Positions 23,289-34,302 of a stretch of DNA of 64,000 nucleotides are shown piece by piece; the first letter of the stretch is position 1, and every line of letters starts with the position of its first letter. The stretch covers positions 51,614,039 to 51,678,038 of the forward strand of contig CM055102.1 of NCBI GenBank assembly GCA_029204225.1, read 5' to 3'. Under the pieces are notes generated by a model. It did not search any database, was not told where the DNA came from, and worked only from the letters and a program-made list of their open reading frames with translations. The DNA is from Diphasiastrum complanatum (Eukaryota > Streptophyta > Lycopodiopsida > Lycopodiales > Lycopodiaceae). The position numbers and the translations under genes are program-made.

Positions 23289-25078
23289 ATGGAGGGTCCT
23301 GCTGCACGCTTCACTTCTATCTCTAAAATTAAATATGATTATTTTAAAGGGACCAGCTCCGATGATGCAGATAGCTATGTCTCACAATTTGAGTCAATAG
23401 CCAATGCGAATAACGAGGGAACTGATGTAGACAAACTACGAATTTTCCCTGGTCTGCTAAGAAAGCAGGTGCCTATTTGTATAGCCAGGTAGAACCAGGC
23501 CGTGTAGAAACCTGGTACCTGTTGAAAGATGCGTTTTTGAACCAGTTCAGAGAGATAGGTTACAAATCTAGAATTTTTGGACGACTGAACAATGTTCAGA
23601 AGAAGAGTAAAGAATCTCTTCGCAAATATAAATGTAAGGTTAAAAACCTCATAGGAAAATTAACCGGTGTATATCCCGTGGATATGCAAATCGAATGATT
23701 TTTGGCTGGTCTACCACCAAAGATTGATCGATACTGCAGACAAGGGGATATGAACTCCTTAGCAGCTGTTATAGCTAGTGCAGAAAATTTTGAGACTTCA
23801 AAATTAGCACGAAAGCGGCGATCAACGAAGAAATCTCGAAAGTCTAAGACTGATTCCAGTGACAGCGATGATGATTCAGATTCAAATTCCAGTAGTAGTT
23901 CGTCAAGCTCGGAATCTAAAAGTAGTGATTCATCGGAATCAAATGTTGACAAAGGAGAGAAAAAGAATAAACGACGAACTAAACGAAAGGATGACATGAA
24001 AGTTGTCGAGGATAAGTCGTCAACTTCCAAAGTGGAAAAGCTTTGGAAAAGTAATATGGCTGACCTTAATAAAAAATTTAATGACTTGAAAGTGCACATC
24101 TCAGAAGTTGCAGATAAAAGACCAAAGGCGTCTTCTTCTAACTCAGGAATGTGGTGTACAAAATGTGGAACATCTGGACACATCAAGGAAGACTGCACCA
24201 CTGTTAATGTCAAATACATTGAAGATCTTGCCTAGGAGGTACTTTTTATTTTTCAGAATGATGCGACTACTAACTATGTACAGGGTACTGCAGCATCAGC
24301 CCATCAGGACAGACCCAAATTTGCACCAAGAAGACATAATCCTCCTGAATTTGTTGGACCAGCGAAGTCTCAAACCTCAAATAAACCAGTTTCGGACAAC
24401 TGCTACAACTGTGGAGAGCCAGGACATTTTTCTCCTAACTGTTCTCAACCACGGAGGCCAATTGGTTACGTACCATTATGCTCCAATTGTAGAGAACCTA
24501 GTCACAAGTATCCTGACTGCCCTCAACCGCAGAAGCCGCGACCCAAATATCAGTATGTAGCAACACTAGCTACTATAGACACGAAAGCGAAAGCTGCGAC
24601 AGATGTTGTTGTACAGAGAATTGACATTATTGAAGGAAAATTGGCAAAGACTGAAAATCAATCCTGGCCAAGTGACATGGAAAAGATTTTTAAAGTCACC
24701 ACGAGAAGCAAAAGCTGCTCAAAACCTGATCAGAAATCTTCGACAAAGCGCAGAAAATCCTCGAAGACGAAATCTTCTAGCAAGACGACGAATAAATCCA
24801 CGACTAAAGAAGATCTCAAGGATGACCCTGACTATGACCGTAATGCTGCGAAGTTATTTGCAAAAGATATCTTGGCAAAAGCAAATGAAATCATCAACGC
24901 TGAACTAAAGACTGCTCCTGCAGAGAAGGTGGTCACTTTCGAGGAAAAAGACGAAGAAATCGTGAAGACGAAATTGTCTAGTGCTGTTATTGATAAACCA
25001 ACCTCAAAATCAAAGACAAAAGAATATGATATCGTAACTGATATCGGATCTCTTCGACCAAACATTACTTTTGAATAG
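23289..25078 (+). pseudogene. Tat/Athila-type gag with three CCHC zinc knuckles
   Basis: It opens in one frame (23,289-23,492: FTSISKIKYDYFKGTSSDDA) and shifts near 23,470 to the frame that runs to 26,005. Capsid motifs include WYLLKDAFLNQFREIG and KKSKESLRKYKCKVKNLIG. A Ser/Asp-rich basic-acidic linker (23,815-23,960) follows. Three knuckles of spacing CX2CX4HX4C come next: WCTKCGTSGHIKEDC (about 24,151), NCYNCGEPGHFSPNC (about 24,398) and LCSNCREPSHKYPDC (about 24,479). A long Lys/Ser-rich tail leads to the protease. Single in-frame stops lie near 23,696, 24,233 and 25,076. One or two knuckles are usual, so three is notable. Confidence 0.8.
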
Positions 25079-25588
25079 CTGTTGGCAGATAACACTTATT
25101 ACAGAAAGCAGCTGAAAGACATTTCTGTGCCTAAGAAGGAGAGAATTTCTCTGCCAGATGCTGGTGTTTTGTCTATTGATTTAGGTGATCTCGGTGCACC
25201 TGAAATTGATGTTACTATTGCAGGATGCCTAATCAAAAAAGTGCCAATTGACTCTGGTCCTAGTGTAAATATAATAACAGAAGACACAGCTCATGCTCTG
25301 GGGCTGACTGACATTCAACCAACACAACGAAACATCAAGTTAGCTTATTCGACACGACTAAAACCTGTTGGTGAGCTGAAGGATGTCACTGTCTACATTC
25401 AAGCCAAGCCATTCACCATGAATTTCATTGTTATCAAACCACTCGGTTTGTCATCCTATTCTGTGCTGACTGGACGACCTTGGCTTTATCAATCAAATGC
25501 TAGTGTACATTGGAAGTCCAGAGAGCTAAGATTTCAGACTGGTGAGACCAATAACCGAGGTAATCCAGCAGAACACATCATAACCTAG
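25079..25588 (+). pseudogene. Tat/Athila-type aspartic protease
   Basis: The 168-codon segment, in the gag frame, contains the retropepsin core: KKVPIDSGPSVNII (D-S-G intact), ALGLTDIQPTQRNIKLAYST and SSYSVLTGRPWLYQSNASVH. Its frame is continuous with gag apart from a stop at about 25,076. The catalytic triad is intact, so the protease region itself is little damaged, although a stop after EHIIT separates it from what follows. Confidence 0.75.
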
Positions 25589-26005
25589 AGTTGTGACAAA
25601 TATGAAGGTGAAACTCCTTTGTCCGACACCAGTTTTACATCAGAAGAATCTTCGTATGCCTTGAATATTTTTTCCTATAAATCTGATATTGAAGTGCAGT
25701 ACTTTGAATGTTATGAGAATGCCGATGACGAAGAATTCTTCGATGCTTGCAATGATGAAGCTGATGTTTCGTATGAAGAAATTAACGTTGCAAACACAAA
25801 CTCGAAAGAGTCTGACGATTCGAGTGAAAAATCTGAACATGAATTTGGTAACAAGAACCAGGTTGACGACAAGAAAACATCTATGGAGTCAACCATGCGC
25901 AAAATTCATGGCCATACCAAGGCCAGTATGACTGAAGGTATCATCTTACTAGATTCTACTGAACTGATTGCCTGGCAAATTTGTGCATGTTTCAAAGTCA
26001 CTTAG
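25589..26005 (+). pseudogene. acidic linker between protease and RT
   Basis: About 135 codons in the same frame as protease. Dominated by Asp, Glu and Ser (SDTSFTSEESSYALN, ADDEEFFDACNDEADVSYEE). No catalytic motif. It ends with DSTELIAWQI before RT begins in a different frame near 26,010. Acidic linkers at this place occur in Tat/Athila polyproteins, but I cannot assign a function. Confidence 0.55.
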
Positions 26006-27400
26006 AGAATCTGAGTTGGTGGAATTCATTGAAATATTAAAGGAGCATCAAGATGTTTTTGTCTGGTCGCTCGACGATTTGAAAAGTATACCTGCAGAAT
26101 TCGGAGAGCATAGAATTGATTTGAAGGAAGATGTTGTACTTGTTTGATAGAGACAATATCTTCTCAATCCTAAATACTCTCTAATGGTCAAGGACGAACG
26201 TAACAAACACCTCAAGGCAGGTATAATCTATCTCGTCTTAAGTAGTGAATGGATTTCACCCATTGTTGTCGTCCCGAAGAAGAAGACTGGCAAAATACGA
26301 ATATGCCAGGATTTTCGAAAACTCAATGCTATCACCAGGAAGGACCATCATCCTTTGCCTTTTACTGATTCCATCCTAGATCAGGTTGCTAGTCAAGAGC
26401 ATTACAGTTTCTGTGACGGCTTTTCTGGATATAATCAGGTGGGAGTCAAAAGGAGGATCGCTCAAAGACCACATTCACGATGGATTGGGGCACTTATGCC
26501 TACAACAAAATGCCCTTTGGTCTTTGTAACGCTCCAGCGACTTTTTAGCGAATCATGATGTTAATTTTTGCTGCCTTCTTGAGAACTTTTTTTGAAATAT
26601 TTATTGATGATTTTTGTGTGTACAGTGATATAAAGACACACCTGCAGATGCTGAAATTAACATTGCAACGATGTCGAGATACTTGTTTATCTCTTCATCC
26701 AGAAAAATGTTTTTTTGGTATGAAAAAAGGAATATTGCTCGGACACTAGATATCTAACAGAGGAATAGAAGTCGACAAAGATAAAGTTGAGCTTATAAAG
26801 AACCTCCTAATACCAACCAATTTGCGTGAATTAAGAGCTTTCTTAGGACATGTTGGCTATTATAGGAGATTTATTCAAAATCATGCTTCTATTGCTGCCT
26901 CTCTTACACATCTACTGAAGAAACAAGTGGAATATACTTGTGGACGAATGAACAATAGAAAGCATTTGAAGATCTTAAGGAAAGGTTGATCAATGCTCCT
27001 CTTCTGAGACCACCCAACTGGGCTATTTTATTTCACAGTTATGTGGATGTTTCTGCATTTGCTATTGGCGTCTGTCTAAGCCAGAAGGACGACCAGAAGA
27101 AGGATTATACCATCTACTATGCAAGTCGACAGCTCAATGCATCAGAAAAAAAACTATTCGGCTACAAAAAGGGAAGCACTTGGCATGATTTTCACTGTTA
27201 AAAAATTTTGGCATTATTTGCTAGGATATGCATTTATTTTTCATGTGGATCATTATGCTCTTAAGTATCTTGTAAATAAACTAGATCTATCAGGACGAAT
27301 TGCTCGATGGGTTTTACTTCTGCAAGAATTCACTTATCAAGTAGAGCTTCGTCAAGAAAAGTATCATACAAATGCTGATTATCTGTCATGATTCAGCACT
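26006..27400 (+). pseudogene. Tat/Athila-type reverse transcriptase and RNase H
   Basis: RT blocks: ISPIVVVPKKKTGKIRICQ, KDHHPLPFTDSILDQV and YSFCDGFSGYNQV (26,250-26,440). After a frame change they continue with FIDDFCVYSD (the YxDD site, about 26,600), HPEKCFFGMKKG, GIEVDKDKVELI and LRAFLGHVGYYRRFI. RNase H: FHSYVDVSAFAIGVCLSQ, YYASRQLNASEKK, then in a third frame REALGMIFTVKKFWHYLLGY and FHVDHYALKYLVNK. Four or more frame changes and several stops make the enzyme inactive. Confidence 0.85.
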
Positions 27401-28695
27401 GAAAAAATTGAAAATCCTATCAATGATGATTTTTCAGACGAACATTTATTCGAGATTTCATCTACAAATTTGCTATATTCTATCATTACTTATCTCAAGG
27501 ATCAGATATATCCGGATGGTTATGATTTGGAGCAAAAGACAGTTTTTCAGTATAAGGTAGCTCCTTATACAATTATTAACAATGTCCTATACAAGCTTGG
27601 TGCAGATCATCAGCTTTGAAGATGTCTCGAATCCGAAGACATTAAAAAGGTCATTAAAGTCTTACACTTAGAAGATGCTGGTGGACATTTTGCTTTGAAG
27701 AACACAGTTAATAAGATATTGACTGCCAAGTATTGGTGGCCAACAATGTTTAAGGATGTATCAAACTTTATTCGTTCATGTGATCCATGCCAAAGATCTA
27801 GTAAGCCTACAAAATCAATGAATTGGCCGTTGACACCAATCCTTCCTCTTGCACCATTCGAGAAGTGGGGGATTGACTTTGTCGGTCCAATTAAACCTGT
27901 TACCCGACATACGAAATGTCAATATATTCTAGTTGCAACGGGTTGTGCTACAAAGAACGCGGAAGAAGAGGCGACAAAAATAAATGATGCAAAAACTGTC
28001 GCGACATTTTTATTCAAAAGTATTATCACCAGATATGGTTGTCCACTCGAACTAGTAAGTGACCGAGGTACACATTTTTTAATGACACTATATGGTTGCT
28101 GACAACTTATTTTCTCATCAAACACAGAAAAACTACACCGTATAATCCAAAAGCAAACGGGTTGACAGAAAGAGCTAATGAAATTTTATGTAAGATCTTG
28201 ACTAAAATTACTATTGCACACGCAACGGATTGGGATCAGAAACTACCATCAGTTCTTTGGGCTTATCGTAATACAGAGAAAATCACGACGAAACAGACAC
28301 CATATTTTCTGACATATGGTATGCATCCTATTCTGCCAATTGAATTTGAGGTCAAAACTTTTCGTATCCAAGCTCAACGAACAAATGCAGAATGTATAAA
28401 CGAAAGGTTGACTAATATTGAAGAACTAGTTGAAGCTTAACGAAGGAAATTCAGGAACATAGAAAGAAGAAATATGACAGTCATGTAAAAAAATGTGATC
28501 TTAAAGCTGATGATTATGCGCTGATATATGACAGTCGCCATCAAAAGTTCCCAGGAAAACTCCATATGCGATGGCTTGGACCTTTTAAAGTCATAGAGGT
28601 GTTTGACAACGGTTCTGTGCAACTTCAGTCACTTGAAAGGGAACTGTTATCTACACGTATTAATAGGTCCAGATTAAAAAAATACTACCTTTGAC
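27400..28695 (+). pseudogene. Tat/Athila-type integrase
   Basis: N-terminal zinc site: VLHLEDAGGHFALKNTV then FIRSCDPCQRSSK. Core: WGIDFVGPIKPVTRH (first Asp, about 27,870), LELVSDRGTHFL (second Asp, about 28,055) and YNPKANGLTERANEI (Glu, about 28,145). C-terminus: KADDYALIYDSRHQKFPGK, HMRWLGPFKVIEVFD and a final NRSRLKKYYL stopping at 28,695. It lacks a chromodomain, as expected for this group. Stops lie near 27,390, 27,620, 28,100 and 28,440. Confidence 0.85.
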
Positions 28696-28699
28696 CAGA

Positions 28700-29200
28700 A
28701 TTTTTTCATTTATTTTTATTTTTATTATTTTCTAGTATTTTTCTGGAATCAATCGCGAATTTTTCTCTATCTTTTTTGATAATGTTCGCGACTTTTTTTT
28801 AATTCTTTTTAGAAAATTTTCTAGAAATTTTCGTGAACTTTTCTACCATTGTTCAAACTGTTTCGTGAATTTTTCGAGAATTTTTCTTGTCTTCTCTCAA
28901 ATCTTTTAAGTTATTTTTCAAAGTATTTTTGAGAAATTTTTGATAAACTTTTGCAACACTCAACTATGAACTGAAACTTGTCATTTTTTTTTTCTTTCGA
29001 GAATTTTTTCTAGAATCTTTCTAGCATTTTTTTTCTCCAGTTTTTTGTGAAATTTTCTAGGATGACGCTTAACATTTTCGAGAATTTTTTGTGAAGTTCT
29101 GTATCATTTTCTAGAATCTCTCAAGAATATTTCGCGAAACATTCTAGAAACTTTCTAGTATCCTTCGAGAATCTCTCAACCTACCTTTACGAGAATCTAT
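28700..29200 (+). promoter_or_regulatory. TTCnnGAA-rich spacer before the extra ORF
   Basis: Twelve exact copies of TTCnnGAA lie in about 430 bp: starts at 28,741, 28,819, 28,830, 28,862, 28,873, 28,996, 29,008, 29,077, 29,109, 29,131, 29,142 and 29,164. Four pairs are 11-12 bp apart. Most read TTCTAGAA or TTCGAGAA. Plant heat-shock factors bind alternating TTC/GAA units, so this could be a stress-responsive internal promoter for the ORF at 29.4 kb. The 11-bp spacing is not the ideal 10-bp phase, and the array might also be a simple AT-rich repeat. Function is inference. Confidence 0.4.
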
Positions 29201-29365
29201 CTACCTACTTTTTACATCCCTATATTAAAGATGATGGCCTCGTGATCAAACAGATATTGTTTCTCCTTAATTTATTTGTTTTCTTTTCAAAAATGGTCTT
29301 CCGTCATTAAAGATCGATCTGTCAAATCATAGTTTCAAACATTGACCCATGCACGTACTCCATAA

Positions 29366-31385
29366 ATGGAAGTGACAGATGTCAAGTCACCATGCCACAT
29401 CATCATTCCTTCCACACCGCTACTGCATATCAGAGTTATTTTTCATTTTTCTTCCTTACACTTTCTGCCTGCGATTTTATGCTTCCCTACCACATTCTCT
29501 TTGCGATCAAAGCATTCATTTGCGACCTATTGCGATCTACGAGCTTTCGTGAAAAATTCGAACAGTGGCTTCTGGATTCAGTTCAAGCTCTAACATCATC
29601 TAGAAAACACGCGCAGGAATCCGCCTGGCATCCATCCAGTCCTTTTTGGATCGATGCAGGTTGGGTAATTCAGAAGTGGACCCCTCCATCATCCTCTCCG
29701 AAGTCAGTACGGAGTTTGTCAACTCCATTCATTCCATTTCGGAGGTGGATTTCAAAGTCCATGTGCGAGGCAAAATCTTCGCTATCTCTGAAGACTTGTT
29801 CTGCACAGCCCTTGGATTACCGATGGATGGGAAGATGATCTCAACAAGTAAGGATTCGGTGGATGAAGCTGCCCACTTCCTTAACAATTGCTTCGTACCC
29901 ACGAAGGGGTACAAGATATCTATGATTCGTGATACCACATTTAAGGTGTTTTGTGAATATACGAACCAAGCACTCTTTTTGACGGATGCGGATGCGACGA
30001 TTTCAGTGCAAAATTTTGGTTTTATCTTAGACGCACTTGCAGGTAATCCGGTTTGTTTTGGCACTATTACATATAAAGCATTTTTGCGCTGGATCAAGCA
30101 CCAAAAATTTTCTGGAGTTAGAGCACATGTATCTCGGCTATGCGCCCATTTTGACATTTTAAACGAGCAAGAGAAAACATTGCTGACGGAAAAGATGTTG
30201 GCCCCCAAGCCAATTGATCTTTCTGGCCTCGTTACTGAAATTGCACCAGCCGTCGAAGTAGCGGCTACCACTGCTATGGACATTGACGCTGCACCATCCC
30301 AGTCGGAACCAGTTCCAGCTGTGGCGATGGAGACTGATGGAGCTATTGTTGTTGCTGCTGCTGATTCTTCATAGCCCGCATCTGTTTCCACATCTCAGAA
30401 GCAGCCGAGTGTCTCCTCCTCTGATGATGACGTAACTCAGTCTGATACATCAGACAAAAGACAAACAACTGCTGAAGGCGACACTGGGGCACCTGTGGCA
30501 GATGAAGAACAACCAGACGACCAGTCCCAATGGCTTCACACTATATCCGAGAAACCCAAAAACCTAGTGGCTGAAGTGTATGAGTTGGACAAGTACCACC
30601 AACAACTTACGATGGAATTTGTCACCTCAGAAAGGAGATGCCAAGAGGATTTCAAGGCGTCTTTCGAGAAGATTGATTCGCTTGAATTAGACAACATGAC
30701 GCTGATTGAACGAAATCATTCTCTCGACACACAGCTTCAAACCTTAATAAAGGAAGTTGATTCTTTAAAACAGATTAATAAGGCGATTGAGGCCAAGTCT
30801 GATAATTATTAGACTCAATGCGATTATTTAAAGCAGCAACTGACAGCTGCAAATCAACATAATGTCGCACTCCAGAAACATTTCCAGGAGGAGCGAATGA
30901 GAAGACTGAAGGCAGAAGTTGCTCTCTCTATATGCACCAATGTAGCATCTGTTACAGTCGACCTCACGAAGCTAAACCAGCTCCAAGATCAGATGCTCGA
31001 CAATTTTTGAGTTGAGTTCCTGCAACCACTCGAGGATTTGAAGGCTCTTGTCGAGGAAGAATTGGCGGAGCTAAAGGAGTTTTCGAGTGAAGCTACCCCA
31101 TCTTGCAGCGGACCAGATGCACATGACGAGTACCTTCAGGCCTTACTCAGAATTGATGACCTTACACAGCAAATTCCATCTGTGCCTGCCTGCACCGGAG
31201 CCTCAGACCATCTCGAGTATGTGGAAGCAGTCGCAAAGATTGACAAGCTCGAACAGGAGCTGTCATATCTCCAACAACAAATGAAAGATCAGAAGTCGGC
31301 TGCTGAGTTGCAAACTCAGGACTTGGCAACTGCATCTACACAGCCAAAACGAATGCGGCAAAATCAGTCAAAGGCGCAGCAGTAG
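29366..31385 (+). pseudogene. additional ORF after integrase, N-terminal globular part then coiled coil
   Basis: This lies where Athila elements carry their env-like ORF and some Tat elements an extra ORF. The opening (29,366-29,650) uses frames that join by one shift into the main frame (29,646-31,385). Stops interrupt that frame at about 30,372, 30,810 and 31,007. A globular part follows with VDFKVHVRGKIFAISEDLF, CTALGLPMDGK and NFGFILDALAGN; the HVRGK-x-F-x-x-S pattern recalls plant transposon-associated domains. Next comes an Ala/Asp-rich linker (30,250-30,360). The last third is heptad-like, with runs such as KIDKLEQELSYLQQQMKDQK, compatible with a coiled coil. No signal peptide or clear membrane segment is seen, so a true envelope role is unsupported. 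Confidence 0.6.
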
Positions 31386-32155
31386 GCATCGCCTTCGACG
31401 ATTGGAAGCGACCATGGGAGAAGGAAGACTTTCTCTAGTTATGGGCCCAGCTTTCTATCGAGCAGAAATGATGTCTCTGTTGGGGCATAATCCTGAGTAA
31501 GTTTAAAGTCCTACCTTTCGGGTCAGCAGAGTTATACATAGGCTCTTCGGCTATGTATGCTCTCGAATATATTCGCATCAAAGAACTTCAATTTTTGCAG
31601 AACGAAGACAATAAGCGACATTGTTGGAAGTGAAAGTCGCAGTTTCAATTATACAAACCCAAAGCTGTTGCGGATTTAGGCGCATTCGACGACGCAGGGT
31701 TGGTGATCAACATTAATATGGCGTATCCAGAATTATTCAGTCTATATGTGGATTGGGAGCGAAACCTTGCAGAATATTTTGCAAAGATTCGACATAATCT
31801 GCAGGATAGAAGGAAGTCATTCAGATATAAGCAATTTTGTACATATACACTTTGGCAGTTTGGTACCTTTGCGGCAAAGACATTATTTTTTGTTTAGAAT
31901 CTTTATGTTAAAAGCAATTTTATTAGATTCTCACTTCGATATTGTGAAGAAATCACTCTACAAAGTGATTCAGACGAAGATACAAAGTTGACTCAGGAGT
32001 TGTTTGATGGAACATTACTCCTTATTAAACTAGAAGAATTCGGCAACCTCCCAGTTGGCCGATATACAAAATCCAAAGAAGATTTGTTGTTGATCAAAAC
32101 TCAACAGAACTTGGAGCTACCTCAAAAACTATATGAAGAATTGAATAATTCATAA
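31386..32155 (+). pseudogene. C-terminal part of the extra ORF (frameshifted)
   Basis: After the stop at 31,385 another frame continues with IAFDDWKRPWEKEDF, FKVLPFGSAELYIGSSAMYA and LEYIRIKELQFLQNED. Then come ADLGAFDDAGLVININ and LFSLYVDWERNLAEYFAKI to about 31,895. A third frame carries RYCEEITLQSDSDED, EFGNLPVGRYTKSKEDLL and ends LYEELNNS at 32,155. Local protein-like composition persists across the shifts, so the ancestral ORF probably ran about 29.4-32.15 kb, close to 900 codons. I recognise no domain. Confidence 0.5.
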
Positions 32156-32442
32156 ATATTATTCATATCTTTGTTATGTTGATGCCTATCTGTGATACTG
32201 AAGCTAGATCTTTGCAGTTTGAAGATGTTTTGAAGTTTGATTCCAGTTTTCATCAAACAATTTCAACTCAAAATCAACCTACTCAACGCAACAACAAGAC
32301 ACATATTCTCTGAAGAAATGTCTAAAGGACGAATCATATGAAGAAATATTTTTTTTCGCCTCAACGAAATCTGATGAACAAGAATGTTTCTCGAATAATC
32401 CTCGAAATAAAGATGATATGTTCACGAGGACGTTTCACATTT

Positions 32443-32453
32443 GAGGAAGGGGA
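32443..32453 (+). other. polypurine tract of the Tat-type element
   Basis: GAGGAAGGGGA lies three bases before the TGTGATG that opens the 3' LTR. It is the expected start site for plus-strand synthesis. Confidence 0.75.
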
Positions 32454-32455
32454 TA

Positions 32456-33234
32456 TGTGATGCCACGCAAATGTCAAAAATTGAATATCAACATAAATAT
32501 GGCATGATATACTCGAAAATGAAGATATGAGCTGGTTAAGTATAAATCATGAAGAGGCCCAAGTCATTTTTTGAGAATATATCTCCTAGGTACTTGCCTT
32601 ATAAATTAAGGGCTAGACCTTTAATACGAAAAGACATTGCCTTGGATAACCCTTAACTAGGTCGTCCATACGAAATGACTAGTTATGAAAAGACATGTTA
32701 AACTAGAGTAACTTTAAACTAGACCCTTTCGCGGGAGCGACGCACCTATTGTTTAAGAGGTGTGTTTGTTCGCCCCGTAGAACATATATTGATCTCACAC
32801 TTCAATCTCAATCATTGAGAGAAAAGAGTTTATGCTTATGTAAGAGATTGAAGAAGTGAATAGAGTTCTATGAGTTATTCTCCCTTATCTCTGTTCTCCG
32901 CACTGCTGAGTGTGAGTGACCTTGAGTCTGCTAACAATCTCTAACGCATTTCATGAATTACTCTCTGATCAGACAGACGCTCTAGTGCATTACAGTCGTT
33001 TGTTGTGTTTTCGTAAAGCATGTCTAAAGAACTGTCTTAAAATCATCTTATTCGTCTGTCGTGAATACTTTCTTTTCGACACTCGAATAATGACTATCTT
33101 TTTGCAGTCTAGCACGATCATTGAATTAAGTTGTATGTATACAAATGAGATGACAGTCCCTGTCTGAAGAATTGAGTCTCTGATCTGTTTTTTTTATTGG
33201 CATTGACATAAGTTTCTAACGTGCTCTAAAACCA
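32456..33234 (+). repeat. 3' LTR of the Tat-type element
   Basis: It starts TGTGATGCCACG after the polypurine tract. The end is set at ...AAAACCA because the reverse copia L RNase H frame (NPMFHAK) resumes directly to the right. That gives about 779 bp with TG..CA ends. A TATA-like TTATAAATT lies at 32,599-32,607. Short text shared with the remaining 5' LTR (ACATAA-x-TTTCTAACG at 33,207 and 22,987) supports the pairing, but most of the 5' LTR is gone. Confidence 0.6.
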
Positions 33235-34300
33235 TTTCGCATGGAACATTGGATTCTTTGCTAGCTGAATGCTACTCTGACTGTCGCTATGTATAGTTGT
33301 GAGATTCTCCTATTTCATGCCAACTTCTTCCAAGATTTGCCTAAACCATATAGCTTCTTGTGCTGCACTACACATTGCCTTATACTATGCTTCTGTGGTG
33401 GATAAAGCAACTGTTCTTTGCTTTTTGCTAGACCAAGAAAAGCAACTGCCACAAAGATGGAATACATACCATGTGGTGGATCTACGATCGTCATAGTCAC
33501 CTCCCCAATCCGCATGTACATAGCCACATAACTCAGGTAAACCCTCATGCTTCCTATAAACCAAGCCATAATCTGAAGTGCCTTTGACATAACACAAAAT
33601 GTGCTTAGCTGCCTTCCAGTGCGTGACTTACAATACCAACAACATAGCATATATCTGGTCTAGTCGTGGTAAGGTAAATCAAGCTCCCTACTAACTGCCT
33701 ATACAACATAGCATCAAATGGTTGCAACTCATCAAGCTTAGAAAGATTTTTACCTGGTTCAATAGGAGTGTTCACTGACTTGCAATCCTGCAACCTGAAC
33801 CTGTGCAACAACTCTCTGACATACTTCATCTGTGTTAAACCCACTTCATGTCCTTTTTGCCACACCTCCACTCCAAGGCAATAATGCATTAGGCTGAGAT
33901 CTGTCATCTCGAATTGTTCCATGAGGTCTTTTTTGAACATGTCTATCATCTTTTGATTATTTCCCGTGATAATCAAGTCATCAACATAAAGAGCAATCAA
34001 AGTAACCATACCATCAAAGCATAAGACATAAAGATTCAGATCAGAATGTGTTCTCACCATCCCCTTAGAATGAAAGTAGGCATCAATTCTGCTATACCAC
34101 GCACGTGGTGCCTGTTTAAGACCATAAAGCGCTTTCTTCAAGGGACATGCTTTATTCTCCTGTCCTTTCGCTACAAAGCCTTCAGGCTGTCCATGAACAC
34201 CTCTTCTTCTAACTCACCATTTAGAAAAGCAGATTTCACATCCATCTGATGCAAAGGCCAGCCAAAATGTGAAGCTAAAGCAACAGGTAGACGTAGAGTA
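33235..34300 (-). pseudogene. copia L reverse transcriptase C-terminus and RNase H
   Basis: RT: ALYGLKQAPRAWYSRIDAY, LIALYVDDLIITGNN (YVDD intact), FEMTDLSLMHYCLGVEV and TTTRPDICYVVGIVSHALE. RNase H: YVHADWGGDYDDRRSTT, CFSWSSKKQRTVALSTTEA and, after a stop, HSDSQSSIQLAKNPMFHAK, where coding ceases. A frame change near 33,600 and another near 34,141-34,300 break it. RNase H lacks the final SKHI-x-x-x-x-H block because of the truncation. Confidence 0.85.
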
Positions 34301-34302
34301 TT

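Larger units (their letters stand above)
22931..33234 (+). mobile_element. Ty3/gypsy element of the Tat/Athila group with an extra 3' ORF
   Basis: The order is: fragment of 5' LTR, tRNA-Asp primer site, gag with three zinc knuckles, protease, RT, RNase H, integrase, motif-rich spacer, large additional ORF, polypurine tract, 3' LTR. The tRNA-Asp site and RT wording (HPEKCFFGMKKGILLGH, RELRAFLGHVGYYRRFIQ) place it with Tat/Athila rather than chromoviruses; there is no chromodomain. Both ends have noise: only about 150 bp of the 5' LTR remain. Every ORF carries stops or frameshifts. The right end cuts the RNase H of the reverse copia L. Confidence 0.8.

Noticed and set aside
23596-24219. Reverse 207-codon frame over the Tat-type gag
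   Set aside because: Antisense to the Ser/Asp-rich linker, which gives stop-free reverse frames.
29729-30391. Reverse 220-codon frame over the extra ORF
   Set aside because: The forward frame has the coherent domain structure and correct element orientation.
29366-32155. Calling the extra ORF an envelope gene
   Set aside because: No signal peptide, fusion segment or membrane anchor is visible; position alone is not enough.
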